A stretch of DNA of 64,000 nucleotides from Nicotiana tabacum (Eukaryota; Streptophyta; Magnoliopsida; Solanales; Solanaceae). Shown here piece by piece: positions 33,468 through 43,745 of the stretch (position 1 is its first letter; each line of letters begins with the position of its first letter). The translations under genes were made by a program, and so were the position numbers. A model generated the notes under the pieces. It worked only from the letters and a program-made list of their open reading frames with translations. It ran no database searches and had not been told where the DNA came from. The stretch is taken from the NCBI RefSeq assembly GCF_000715075.1, contig NC_134087.1, positions 108,849,161-108,913,160 on the forward strand. The letters are read 5' to 3'.

Positions 33468-36176
33468 TGTCACACCTCCTTTTTCCGTACCCGAGAGGGT
33501 ACAATGGAGTTTTTTCCAATTAAAGGACAATCGAAACGGGATTTGTTTATTTATTTCAGAGTCGCCACTTGGGAGATTTAGGGTGTCCCAAGTCACCAAT
33601 TTTAATCCCGAATCGAGGAAAAGAATGACTCCATATTACAGTCTGCGCACCAGAAATCCGGATAAGGAATTCTGTTAACCTGGGAGAAGGTGTTAGGCAT
33701 TCCCGAGTTCCGTGGTTCTAGCACGGTCGCTCAACTGTCATATTTGGCTTGATTATCTGATTTAATACAAATATGAACTTATGTGCAAATTTTAACTTTT
33801 TACCGCTTTCATAATTATTATTATTATTTTTTACAAGGAATTACAACGTTGTGAAAATGTATCTCGAACCGCGTTACAATCAATGTACCCGTGGTCGTCG
33901 ACACACTTTGACTCCGTTGAGATTTGGATTTGGGTCACATCAATGTGCACCCGAGTTTAAGAAAATTAAATTATTAAAGGCGCGCCTAAAGCGACTAGCG
34001 TATCATCTACTTTGGGTAGGGCCGTGGAATTTTGCTAAACGGTCCATCCCGAAGTCTAAGCAATATAAAGCAAATATTTACTGAGGGCCCCGCAATTTTG
34101 TATTTTTTATTTGGCGAGGCTCATCTCATTCTTATTTTTAAAGATAAACCTATAGTGACTACATTTCTTCTATTAAGTTTGTCTCTAAAAATAAAAGAAA
34201 ATTTCTCAATTAATTACCTGCTGAAAAAAAAAAACTTATTAGTTATTAGTTTACGGCTAATGTGAATGGAAAATTGCGATCGAGTTTGTACAAAGAAAAA
34301 TTTCTTTCATTCTATATTCTATTATTCAATAATACTGGAACATGAGATTGACACACCATAATATCAAAAACAAATTAACTAGTATTTGATTAATTTAAAC
34401 TAAAATTATTAGATGAAGAAGTTATACATATGCAAGCCCATTACTCACTAATTAATCGACTATATTTTTATACAAAGAAAGGAAAATTATATTCAAACAC
34501 AAATCTAAACAGGAGGGATTCAACAGGAACAAAGCCTGATTAATATTTCATTTCGCTTCAAGCCGAGAGTGTACAAATGTGTACCTGGAAATGACAGTAC
34601 AAGAAGAAGAAGATCAGCAAAGTAGTATGTAACACAGCAACATACAGCAGCAGAAAGCCCAACACAGTAGCTTTAACACCTCAGTCCAGAAATCCCAGCA
34701 ACACGGAGAAAACTAGTAAAAATGGTGAAGACAAATAGTGCGGAAATCTCTCTTTATTTTTTCTTTCTAGATTTGAACTATCTATGGTGTTCTTCCACTC
34801 TCAATATTCAGAAAATTTGTTTCTATCTTTTTTACTCTCTCAAAAATGAATTTTGTCCTTGTATATTTTGTGTATCCAGAGCGTATATCTAGTGTATACT
34901 GCTCTCTCCGCCCCCTCTTTTATTCTTCTCTCTATCTAGTTTTTCCTCTTTTTTCAACTCCCTTCTTCCTAAATTTTCTCTTCTATTTATAGCAAAATTT
35001 TCAAAATTTTCAGATTTGTTTTTTATTATTTTATTTTTTTTTAATTAAAAGAAATCCCACTTACAAATTACTTTTATTTTTTTAGAAAAAGAAATCCCAC
35101 CTTTATTTACTTTTATTTTTAAAATTCCAACTTTAATTACTTTATCTTATTTAAAATCCCACTTTTTATTTTTTTTAAAAGAGAATCTCACTTTATTTAA
35201 CTTTTCTTTAAACAACAAACCACTATCTTTTCTTTTTCTTTCAAAAATGCTACTTTCAATTACTTTAAAATTTTTAAATTTTCAGATACCTTTATATTTA
35301 TTTTTTAATTCCAACATTCTTTTACTTTTAAATTTTTTAAAAATTTCCACAAAACTTTTTATTTTTTAAATCTTCTACATTCTTTTACTTTTTAAAAAAA
35401 GAAGAAGTGAATTTCACCTATTTTTACTTTTATATTTTTTTTATTCAATACTTCCCTTTTTCTTATTTTTTTTTAAAATCATTCCCGAAATTATTATATT
35501 TTTTTTAATATATATAAAAAAATAAAAAATAAAACTATTAATAGTGATAATTCACCTTTTATTTTTTATTTTTTTGGTTTTGTTTTGTGTTGGACAAAAA
35601 TGAAGAAGGGGTGTTGGGTTAATGGAGCGGACCAGGTCGACCCGGTTTGAAGTGGACCGGATCATGGGGAAAGTTGGGCAATTATTTGGGCCTGTGGTTT
35701 GAAATTGAAGAAGTGGCCCAATCCGATTTTTCTTTGTATTTTTTGTTCTCTTTTCTTCTTTTATTTTTCTAAAACTAAATTATAAAAGTACTTAAATTAT
35801 TATTAAGAACTAAATTAAGTTATAAAAGCGCAAATTAACTTCCAATAACAATTAACGCACAATTAAGTAATAATTAAGCATAAAATTGTTCATTTGGACA
35901 TTAAATGCTAAAAATGCAAAAGATGCCTATTTTTGTAATTTTTAATTTTTGTAAACAAATTTAATTACTAACAATTGTAGAATTAAATCCTACATGCAAA
36001 ATGCGACATATTTTATATTTTTTATTAATTTAACAAATAAACATGCATAGACAAACATACAAATAGTTACACAAAATATCACAAAATATCACAAAAATTG
36101 CACACCAAGAAAAATTATTTTATTTTTGAATTTTTTGGGAGTAATTCTCATATAGGGCAAAAATCACGTGCTTACA
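33468..36176 (-). repeat. 5' LTR of the Ogre-like element
   Basis: It is 2709 bp, running in plus reading from tgtcacacctcctttttccg to tcacgtgcttaca. Differences from the other copy are few point changes and length changes in the T-rich tracts. Confidence 0.95.
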
Positions 36177-36181
36177 ATAAT

Positions 36182-38170
36182 AAGATGAAATTATTTGGTT
36201 CCTAACCCTGGACCACTTGTAAGGGGAGAATGTAATATACTTTTGTATATGACCTATATCAAACTGATATAGATAACTTCGTTCTCATAAGCAACAATTT
36301 TAGCTATTAAGTGGAGGTACTCAATAAATCATCTTGCTAAATCAGTTGTGATGTAAACCAACTTATCAAGATAAAATATCCTGAATAGAAAATCTGGAAA
36401 TTATGCTCTAAATTAAATTATTGAGCAAGTTATCTGACAAACATCAGGTTGTGCGTAAATAATAGTCGCGCATGTAACCATCTCATAGATGCATCTTATG
36501 TGGTATACATGGCAAGTGAATAGGCTCATATTCACCTTTGATATTTCCAGCATTTATGGGATTCAATCCCAATTTTAGTTGGTCTATTAGTTAATGAGAA
36601 CAAGTAACATAAGAAAATTCTTAAAGAACTTTCTAGTTCTTTAATATTTACCCATGTGAATTCTCTTTTATTTTTTTGCACATCATACTTAAATCAAGAT
36701 TGCTCAATAGGCCATGCTCGATGAAATTATCTGTATTAGTAAACTTCAGGTTTACATCATGATATGTGCAATTATCAATAAACTCCAAGTTTTTTATGAT
36801 ATGAGTTTTATACTAATAACATTCAGTTTATTGTGGTATTCTTTTATTTGTGTAGTACAAACTAGAGAATAAAGCGGGTAACTTTTCACATACATATTAC
36901 CCCGCTACAAATTGTAGTAATAGAAGATATCAAATCTGTTCTTTATTTATAGTCTCAATATAACCAACCGCTTTCGCGTATACTTTAGAAACTGAATAAG
37001 TTTCTTTGAGACTTACTACAATACAATACCTTATTGGTAATCAATTGTGTTTCTCCAAAATAGTATGATTGGCTCTTGCAGAGTTCTCAATTAATTTCAT
37101 AGTACCACATATTCATCAACATCCATATGGTGAATATCTTTTTTAAAGAGAAAGTTATAAATTATGGTCATTGTCAAAATTATATGCAGGATCTGTTTCT
37201 TGCATTACTGTTATCCTTTATTAATCACATTGCCAAAATATTTTGACGTACAATAGGTACGTGACCAATGACTATTCATGAAATAATAATAACATTATTT
37301 TCTAATATCCCCTTAAACCTCATTCTAGAGGTGAGTGTGGTATATTCACTACCACTAGCACGTTCATATTCTTCCAAGAATGAATATGTATTCGTAAATC
37401 AGATGTTGTCACATTCACATCATGAATGGACCATAATCATCTATATGTGCTTTATAAAATCTCATGTCAAATCGGTGACAACTATTACTTTCACAGAGTG
37501 AAGGATTATTTTGAGAATCCTTATTATTCTCATTATCACAATGATGACGATTATAATTTCATCTATTGCCACGTCCACATATATTGATACCTTCACGGTA
37601 ATAATTTTGTCTTCTTTCAGACTTATCACATATTGATATCACATTCTCTTAAGGGCAAGGTGGGAAGGTGGGGAGGTTGTGAGTTCGAGTCTCCCCAAGA
37701 GCAAGGTATGAAGTTCTTGGAGGGAAGGATGCCGAGGGTCTATTTGGAAACAACCTCTCTACCCCAGGGTAGGGGTAAAGTCTGCGTACACACTAACCTC
37801 CCCAGACCCCACTAAGTGGGATTATACTGGGTTGTTGTTGTTGTATTCTCTTAAGGTAATGAAAATGGAGCAAATTCAATGGGACGAGTTTTCAATTTTT
37901 TGCCCACAATCATACATGAATTTGATCATGGCAAGACAAAGAAATTTAGCACTTCGAGTGGTTATAATTTCTTACTAACTCTATTAGAGTTATAATCAAA
38001 ATTTATTGTCTTTGCTTGTATTTAAAATCAAATTATAGAATTTCAAGAATTTAAAAGAGAAAAATAAAGTAAAATATTTACCTTAAATCCAGAATTTAAT
38101 CATGAAGGAAGTTCATAGAATAATTGACAATCATTATGCTCAATCCCATAGCTTCTACTCAATTGGTTAG
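36182..38170 (-). pseudogene. Right part of the copia interior with a gag remnant, interrupted by a TS SINE
   Basis: On the minus strand around 37620-37540 the sequence gives KSERRQNYYREG and CGRGNR, then NYNRHH, which resembles the basic RG-rich tail of copia Gag. A stop directly follows the RGNR block. The remainder is AT-rich with many stops, and I recognise no protease, integrase or RT. The SINE at 37654-37844 sits just upstream of the remnant in sense direction. Confidence 0.5.
37654..37844 (+). mobile_element. Tobacco TS SINE, complete, with TTG tail
   Basis: The tRNA-like head has B box gagttcgagtctcc. The TS body includes ggggtaaagtctgcgtacac, and the element ends cagaccccactaagtggg, ttatactggg and (ttg)n. 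It is flanked by exact 11-bp duplications attctcttaag (37643-37653 and 37845-37855). TS SINEs are typical of Solanaceae and a few other families, so this is a good marker of the host clade. Confidence 0.95.
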
Positions 38171-38186
38171 AGTCTCGTGCTAATAA
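38157..38186 (-). promoter_or_regulatory. Copia primer binding site that copies the 5' half of tRNA-Ile(AAU)
   Basis: The plus strand reads ctcaattggttagag then tctcgtgctaataa. Compared with plant tRNA-Ile(AAU) from memory, this differs at 3 of about 29 positions from the D-arm through the anticodon loop. The match ends in the anticodon loop, two bases from the LTR. A 5' half-tRNA primer cut in the anticodon region is known for Drosophila copia, which uses initiator Met. Here the primer would be Ile. It is not a tRNA gene: the 3' half is absent. Confidence 0.7.
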
Positions 38187-38188
38187 TG

Positions 38189-38384
38189 TGATATAAAACA
38201 ATAAAAGAAGAAGAAGAGTACTGCAGAGAAACAGAGAGAGATGATTCTTATTAATTTGGAGTGATTTACAATGGAATAGAACCCCTCTATTTATAGGGGA
38301 AAAGTGACTTAGCCACCAAGTAACAAACCCTAAAATCTCTCTAAAATATAGACATTCACCTTAAATAGAATTCTATTTATAACA
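38189..38384 (-). repeat. 5' LTR of the copia element
   Basis: In plus reading it starts tgatataaaacaataaaag and ends ctatttataaca. It pairs with the 3' LTR at 18785-18978, and the TSD copy aatag follows directly. Confidence 0.85.
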
Positions 38385-39059
38385 AATAGTATTTTTTTAC
38401 CTTTTTAAATAGTTGTATAAAATGTAAAGGAATTTTTTCATTCCTATACACTATTTGAAACTTTATTACCCTTAATGTCCATGCTTAGTTAATTACCCGC
38501 CATAAATAATTTTGTTTAGTAAATATATACAATCCACCTTAAAAAGCTTCCAAATCCATTATTTGTACCTTCAATCAAGGGACACCGCTAACACTTCTCC
38601 TCTTCACACCAACCCTCGTCTTTTCTTTCCCTCTGTATCGAAAATTTTGGGCTAAGCCATGATATTGTCTTTGGAATGTAATGAACAGGGGTATTTAAAA
38701 TGTATTTGTTAAAATCTGGTAGACTCCAGCGTTCCATAAAGCGTTAAGGCAAGGAAAATGTTGGCCTTTCATCTCTGACAATATTTTTTGTAACTTTTCA
38801 TGTTTTTTTTCTTTTCAAAAACAAATTTCTTTTTCGTTTTTTTCGAGTCAACTTAAATAAACTTAAATTAATTAATTTTACGTGATATTCTCTATTGATA
38901 GTAGAGTTATCCAATATAATTATTGATCGGCCATAGGTTCCAATGTAATGAACAAGGATATTTTAAATGTATTTGTTTAAACTAGCCTTTATCTCTTTTC
39001 TAATTATCTCTTTTTATGATTTGGAGATTTTCCCAGCTATTTCCTGTTGGATCACATTC

Positions 39060-39500
39060 AATACTTATAGTATACACTTATTTACAACTAATCTACAACT
39101 TAAATACAATTGTTATACAAGTTTTATACAATATGTCTTTTAATTGTTATATAAATTTTATACAATATGTCTTTTGTATATTTTGTATCTGATTTATACA
39201 TAGTAAAAATAAATTTCATACAACTAATTATATATTATACAACTTATCTACAATTTTCATACATTATTTTTACCAAGTTAAATACAACTACAATAACATA
39301 AAACTTAATTATAAATTTTATACAAAATTTATACAATATGTCTTTTGTATATTTTGTATCTGATTTATATATAGTAAAAATAAATTTCATATAACTAATT
39401 ATGCATTATACAACTTATCTATAGTTTTCATACATTATATCTACCCAGTTATATACAACTACAATATCATACAACTTAAATATAATTTTTATACAATATT
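39060..39500. repeat. 171-bp tandem repeat (about two units) of TATACAACT-rich DNA
   Basis: The word tcttttgtatattttgtatc recurs at 39170 and 39341 with the same following text, aaatttcata, aactaatta and acaacttatcta. Short words acaact and tatacaa recur throughout. It has no coding potential. Confidence 0.85.
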
Positions 39501-39636
39501 GTTCAACTTTCATAAAATAGTTAAATAAATAAAAGAAAATATATAAATATAAAAATATATATAAACAACAGAATATAATTTTTCTACAATTTTACTACAA
39601 CTTTACTACAATTTCGAAAGTATAATGTATGTCATG

Positions 39637-39668
39637 TCTTCTTCTTCTTCTTCTTCTTCTTCTTCTTC
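39637..39668. repeat. (CTT)n microsatellite
   Basis: About ten uninterrupted tct/ctt units lie just left of the solo LTR insertion site. Confidence 0.95.
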
Positions 39669-39770
39669 GACAAGTTTCAATCTGAAATTCAACCAAAATC
39701 AAGTCTAATCTTCACCAAAACACCCTCAAAATTGAGATATAAACTCCAAACAATATACCCAATTGTTTGC

Positions 39771-42700
39771 CGTCACGACCCTAAAATCGACTCGGTCGTG
39801 ATGGCGCCGATCGTGAAACTAAGCCAGCCGACACAACTCCAAATTAACCATTTATCAATAAGAATCATGTTTAAGCCTTTAATTTAAACAAATGTTTCAT
39901 AATATAAGTCTAAATGAACAGTGCAAAAATAATATACAAGCCTAACATCAGGGTGTCACAAGTCACGAGCATCTAATAAGGTCTGAATACAACGAAAACG
40001 TCTGAAAATGTACTAAATACAGTCTAATGAAAGCAAGAGGGAGAAAAGTTGTGCTGCGAACGCCGGGCAGCTACCTTGCTAAACTCTGATTACTCTGCCT
40101 CTAAGCAATTGACACCCGCTACCGGGTTCAGAAAATACCTAAATCTGCACACAAGGTGCATGGAGTAATGTGAATACTCCAACTCAATATGTAATAAAGG
40201 TAAATGAAAGTTGAGCAATAAGAAAACACGTAAACCACGTCAAAACGCTACAACAAAAGCAGGATAGTTCCAACACAATACAAAAATCAATTACTTCGTA
40301 AATTATGCTCAGTTTTGGTAAAAACAATTTTCAATAGTTTTCAAAGGAGTGATAAAATAGTGAATAAACATGCTAGAATCATCAACAGCCCCTCGGGCAA
40401 AACATGTACCATAAACTGTCCCTCGGGCATAATATCAACAGAACCAGCCCCTCGGGCTACCTCACAATCACTCGTAATTAGCCCCTCGAGCATAACATAA
40501 ATTGAGAACCGCCCCTCGGGCAATAACATGGAACAACATCAGCCTCTCGGGCTATATCACATCTCATACTAAGTACCCGTGCTCACTGGGGGTGTACAGA
40601 CTCCGGGATGGGCCCCTTACGGCCCAAGCGCAATAACAAGCCATCTCGTGACATAATCAATATATCATCCACTCAGGGTACCCATGCTCACTAGGGTTGT
40701 ACAGACTCCGGGAGGGGCCCCTTACGGCCCAAGCGCAATATCAAGCCATCTCGTGGCATAATAAAATAGGCTCTCGGCCTCATATCAAGCCACCTCGTGG
40801 CGTAACAAATCAGGCCCTCGGCCTCATAATCATAATTTAGTACCACACTACTGCGGCGTGCAGCCCGATCCCATAATATCCTCATAACACAGGCCCTCGA
40901 CCTCACTTAGTCAGGAATCTCTCATGCGACTCGGGCAATAGTAAAATATGATGCTCAGCCCAAAAATATCATTTAAAGAGTTAAAACAGAGTAAACATGG
41001 CTGAGTTATGAAAATAGTATAATATAGCATGACTGAGCATAGATATAAAATCGAATCAGTGAGTAAATATTAGTAAAAATCCCCTAAGGGACCAAATAGT
41101 TGGCACTAGGCCCAAATACGACATTCAACCCAAAACATGATGATAGCAAGCAGTTTTCAATCAAATACTTAGTAAAACAGTCATTCGAGATGGACTAAGT
41201 CTCAATCCCCAACAGTGCACGATCCCACGCTCGTCATCTAGTGTATGTGTCACCTCAATATAGCATAACGATGTAAAATTCGGGGTTTCATACCCCCAGG
41301 ATAGACATTTACAATCATTACTTACCTCTATCCAGTCCAAACTTTAGCCCGCGATGCCTTTGCCCTTTTGAATCAGCCTCCGAATGCTCCAAATCTAACC
41401 AAAATCAGTACATAACTATTAAAATATGCTAAGGGAACAAAGTCCACTCGAAAATATCCAATTTACATAAAAAAATCCCGAAATTGCTCAAACGCAGCCC
41501 CCGGGCCTACGTCTCGGAATCTGATAAAAATTACATCAATAGAATCCTCATCCTCTCACGAGTCTACCCATATCAAATTCATCAAAATCCGACCTCAATT
41601 GCTCATTCAAATCCCCAAAAGAATTCTCAAACTTTTCTTCCATTTTGTCCCAATTTCCACTTTAATTTCTCAAATTAAATGATGAAATTCAAGACTAAAC
41701 CATAGAATTAACCCAAATATGAGTGAAGAATACTTACCCCAATTGCTCAACTGAAAATCCTCTCAAATTTCACCTTCTCCTGAGCTCTCCAATGGATTTT
41801 ATGATATTAGACTTAAACCCTCGATTTCGCAGCTCCCTCGCATTTGCGAAGCACACAACTTCACTGACCAGAATTCCTTCTACGCGAACGCGAGAACCCT
41901 CTCGTGAACGCGATGCACAACTGACTCAACTCTTCGCGAACGTGACCTCTACTACGCGAATGCGTAGAACAATTTTCTTGGGGACCCAACTATTCCTCTT
42001 CCTCTACACGAATGCGGCATAAGCCTCGCGAACGCGGTGACCATTGACCTCAGCCCTTCGTGAACGCGGGACCATCTTCGCAAAAAATAAGCCCAACTCC
42101 ATAGCCTTACACCCTAACCCTTCGCAAATGCGAAGGTAAAAAACCTGCAACACCAACAATAGTATTTTTGCAATTTTCAGCAACATGAAATGATCCATTT
42201 AACAACCTGAAACTCATCCAAAGCCCTCGGGACCTCAACCAACATGCCAACATATCCCATAAACTCATTAAAACTTGTTCCAACCTTTGGAACACTCAGA
42301 ACAGCGTCAAAACACAAAATCATCATCGAATTCAAGCCTAAGAATTCCACACACGTCACAAATGATACAACGGACCTACTACAACTTCCGGAATTTTATT
42401 CTAACCCCAATATCAAAATCTCACCAATCAACCGGAAAACGCAAAAATTCCAATTTCGCCTATTCAAGCCTAAACCTTCCACGGACCTCCGAAATGCATT
42501 CCAATCACGCTCCTAAGTCCCAAATCACCTAACGGAGCTAACCAAATCATAAAAATTCCAATCCAAGGTTATCTACTAACAAGTCAAAATTTGGTTAAAC
42601 CTTTTAAATTTTAAGCTTCAAATTGAGAACTGTTCTTCCAAATTCATTCCGATTACCCTGAAAACCAAAACCGACGATTTACATAAGTCATAATACATCA

Positions 42701-42772
42701 CACGGGGCTAGCCATGCCCGAGAACTGACGAGCGAAGTGCAAAATCTCAAAACGACCGATCAGGTCGTTTCA
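39771..42772 (-). mobile_element. Solo LTR of a gypsy element, 3.0 kb, TSD TTTGC
   Basis: In sense it starts TGAAACGACCTGATCGGTCG and ends GGTCGTGACG, where the final CA has become CG. The exact duplication tttgc stands at 39766-39770 and 42773-42777, with no internal region, so the element was lost by LTR recombination. Inside are a 36-bp-type repeat with gcccctcgggc (40388-40550), a roughly 103-bp tandem pair containing gggccccttacggcccaagc (40575-40780), and a cluster of CGCGAACGCG/CGCAAATGCG palindromes (41820-42140). The start is of the same type as the plus-strand LTR at 49911. Confidence 0.9.
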
Positions 42773-43440
42773 TTTGCAAACGCACCCAATTCAAACAAAT
42801 AGTGGTTTTTAAAAACCCAAATTCGAATTCAAAGCTTCAAAGCTTTTTAATGGTTGTCAATGGTGGAATTGCTGCTCTCTTTTACTTTACTTTACATTGC
42901 TGAAATTAGGGATTGAGAGATAGAGAGAGACGTAGAGAGAATCCCAATTCTTTGCAACAACACCAAATTCAAACAAATAATATTTTCGAAAACCCAAATC
43001 AAATGAAGGAATATCTGCTCCTTTGTCTTCTGTAGGGATGTTCTTTGAAGATATCCTCTTCTTCATTGAAAATCAAGCTAATCAGATACGTTAATGGAAG
43101 TAGGAATTTTGAATAAAAGTAAAAAAAAATCTGGTTTTTGAAGAAGAGATGAAATATGCGTTAATGGAGTATTTCTGAGATTTGTAAAGAGCAAATCGTG
43201 GATGAGTGCAAGATACGTGGGTGACGGGGTGGGATGTGGAGAGAGAAACGTGGGGGAGTGAAAATATACGTTAGAGTAATTTTAGGACACTAATTATTAT
43301 CATTAATTCCCTTAAAATGTACACAAATGGTAATTGGGTATATAAAATATAATTATAGTAAAACTTGAGTAGGGAGGGTAATATAGTTTCATATAGTATA
43401 TAGGAATGTAAAAATCTCAAATGTAAAAGGCTTTATTTAT

Positions 43441-43745
43441 GCAAGATGAACATGGTTCTAAAATATGCATCAAGTTGGGCGGGTTGTCTATGACCCATTG
43501 TTTAACCCATCTTGACCAAATACATTTTAGCCCAAGTGGGAAATAACTCATTTATTGACCTAGTCCATCATGACCCGCCCAAATTCAGCCCAGCCCGCCC
43601 ATTTGTCATCCCTAAATTGCACACACATAAATTCATTTAATTTATATATTGGTGGTGCCGCATATCAAAGCTGTTATTTTTAATAAGTAGTACTAGAATC
43701 TTAATTGCGTTAAATATTATTTGTTATGAGATAAAATCAAGAAGA
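43441..43745. repeat. Dispersed repeat with GCCCGCCC words
   Basis: The text gcgggttgtctatgaccc to cccgcccatttgtcatccc is a common plant transposon-end type and is related, in opposite orientation, to 18330-18560. The rest up to the next LTR is AT-rich and has nothing I recognise. Confidence 0.4.

Larger units (their letters stand above)
19494..36176 (-). mobile_element. Ogre/Tat-like element with gag only (TR-GAG type), TSD ATAAT
   Basis: A 16.7-kb element in minus orientation with 2.7-kb LTRs that in sense start TGTAAGCACG and end GGTGTGACA. The TSD ataat stands at 19489-19493 and 36177-36181. The primer site next to the right LTR matches tRNA-Arg, as known for Ogre. Only one gene is present, a complete gag in the middle. 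A 3.1-kb leader and a 6.3-kb 3' part full of minisatellites flank it, and no protease, RT or integrase is seen. Movement would need enzymes from a related full element. In the first 220 bp the LTRs differ at about 4 positions, so the insertion is fairly young. Confidence 0.93.
18785..38384 (-). mobile_element. Copia-type retrotransposon, split by an Ogre-like element and a TS SINE; TSD AATAG
   Basis: The minus-strand element has short LTRs, 194 and 196 bp. The TSD aatag stands at 18780-18784 and 38385-38389. Removing the inserted 16.7-kb element, its extra TSD copy and the SINE leaves about 2.3 kb of own internal sequence. That holds a remnant of gag on the right and the last codons of pol on the left, so most of pol is missing or unrecognisable. 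The primer site is unusual and listed separately. The polypurine tract AAGGGGGAG adjoins the left LTR. Confidence 0.85.
38390..43440. mobile_element. Probable DNA transposon with imperfect long terminal arms, containing a solo LTR
   Basis: Arms 38439-38472 and 43375-43408 are inverted copies matching at 31 of 34 positions (cattcctatacactat and its complement with few changes). Without the solo LTR the element would be about 2.0 kb. Its interior has no transposase frame, an AT-rich left part with a tandem repeat, a CTT microsatellite and pyrimidine-rich text. The size, the arms and memory of similar solanaceous repeats suggest a non-autonomous Mutator-like element, but I could not confirm a 9-bp TSD. 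Confidence 0.5.

Noticed and set aside
38130..38190. A tRNA-Ile gene
   Set aside because: Only the 5' half up to the anticodon loop is present. The variable arm, T-arm with GGTTCGA and the 3' acceptor are missing, and the position fits a primer site.
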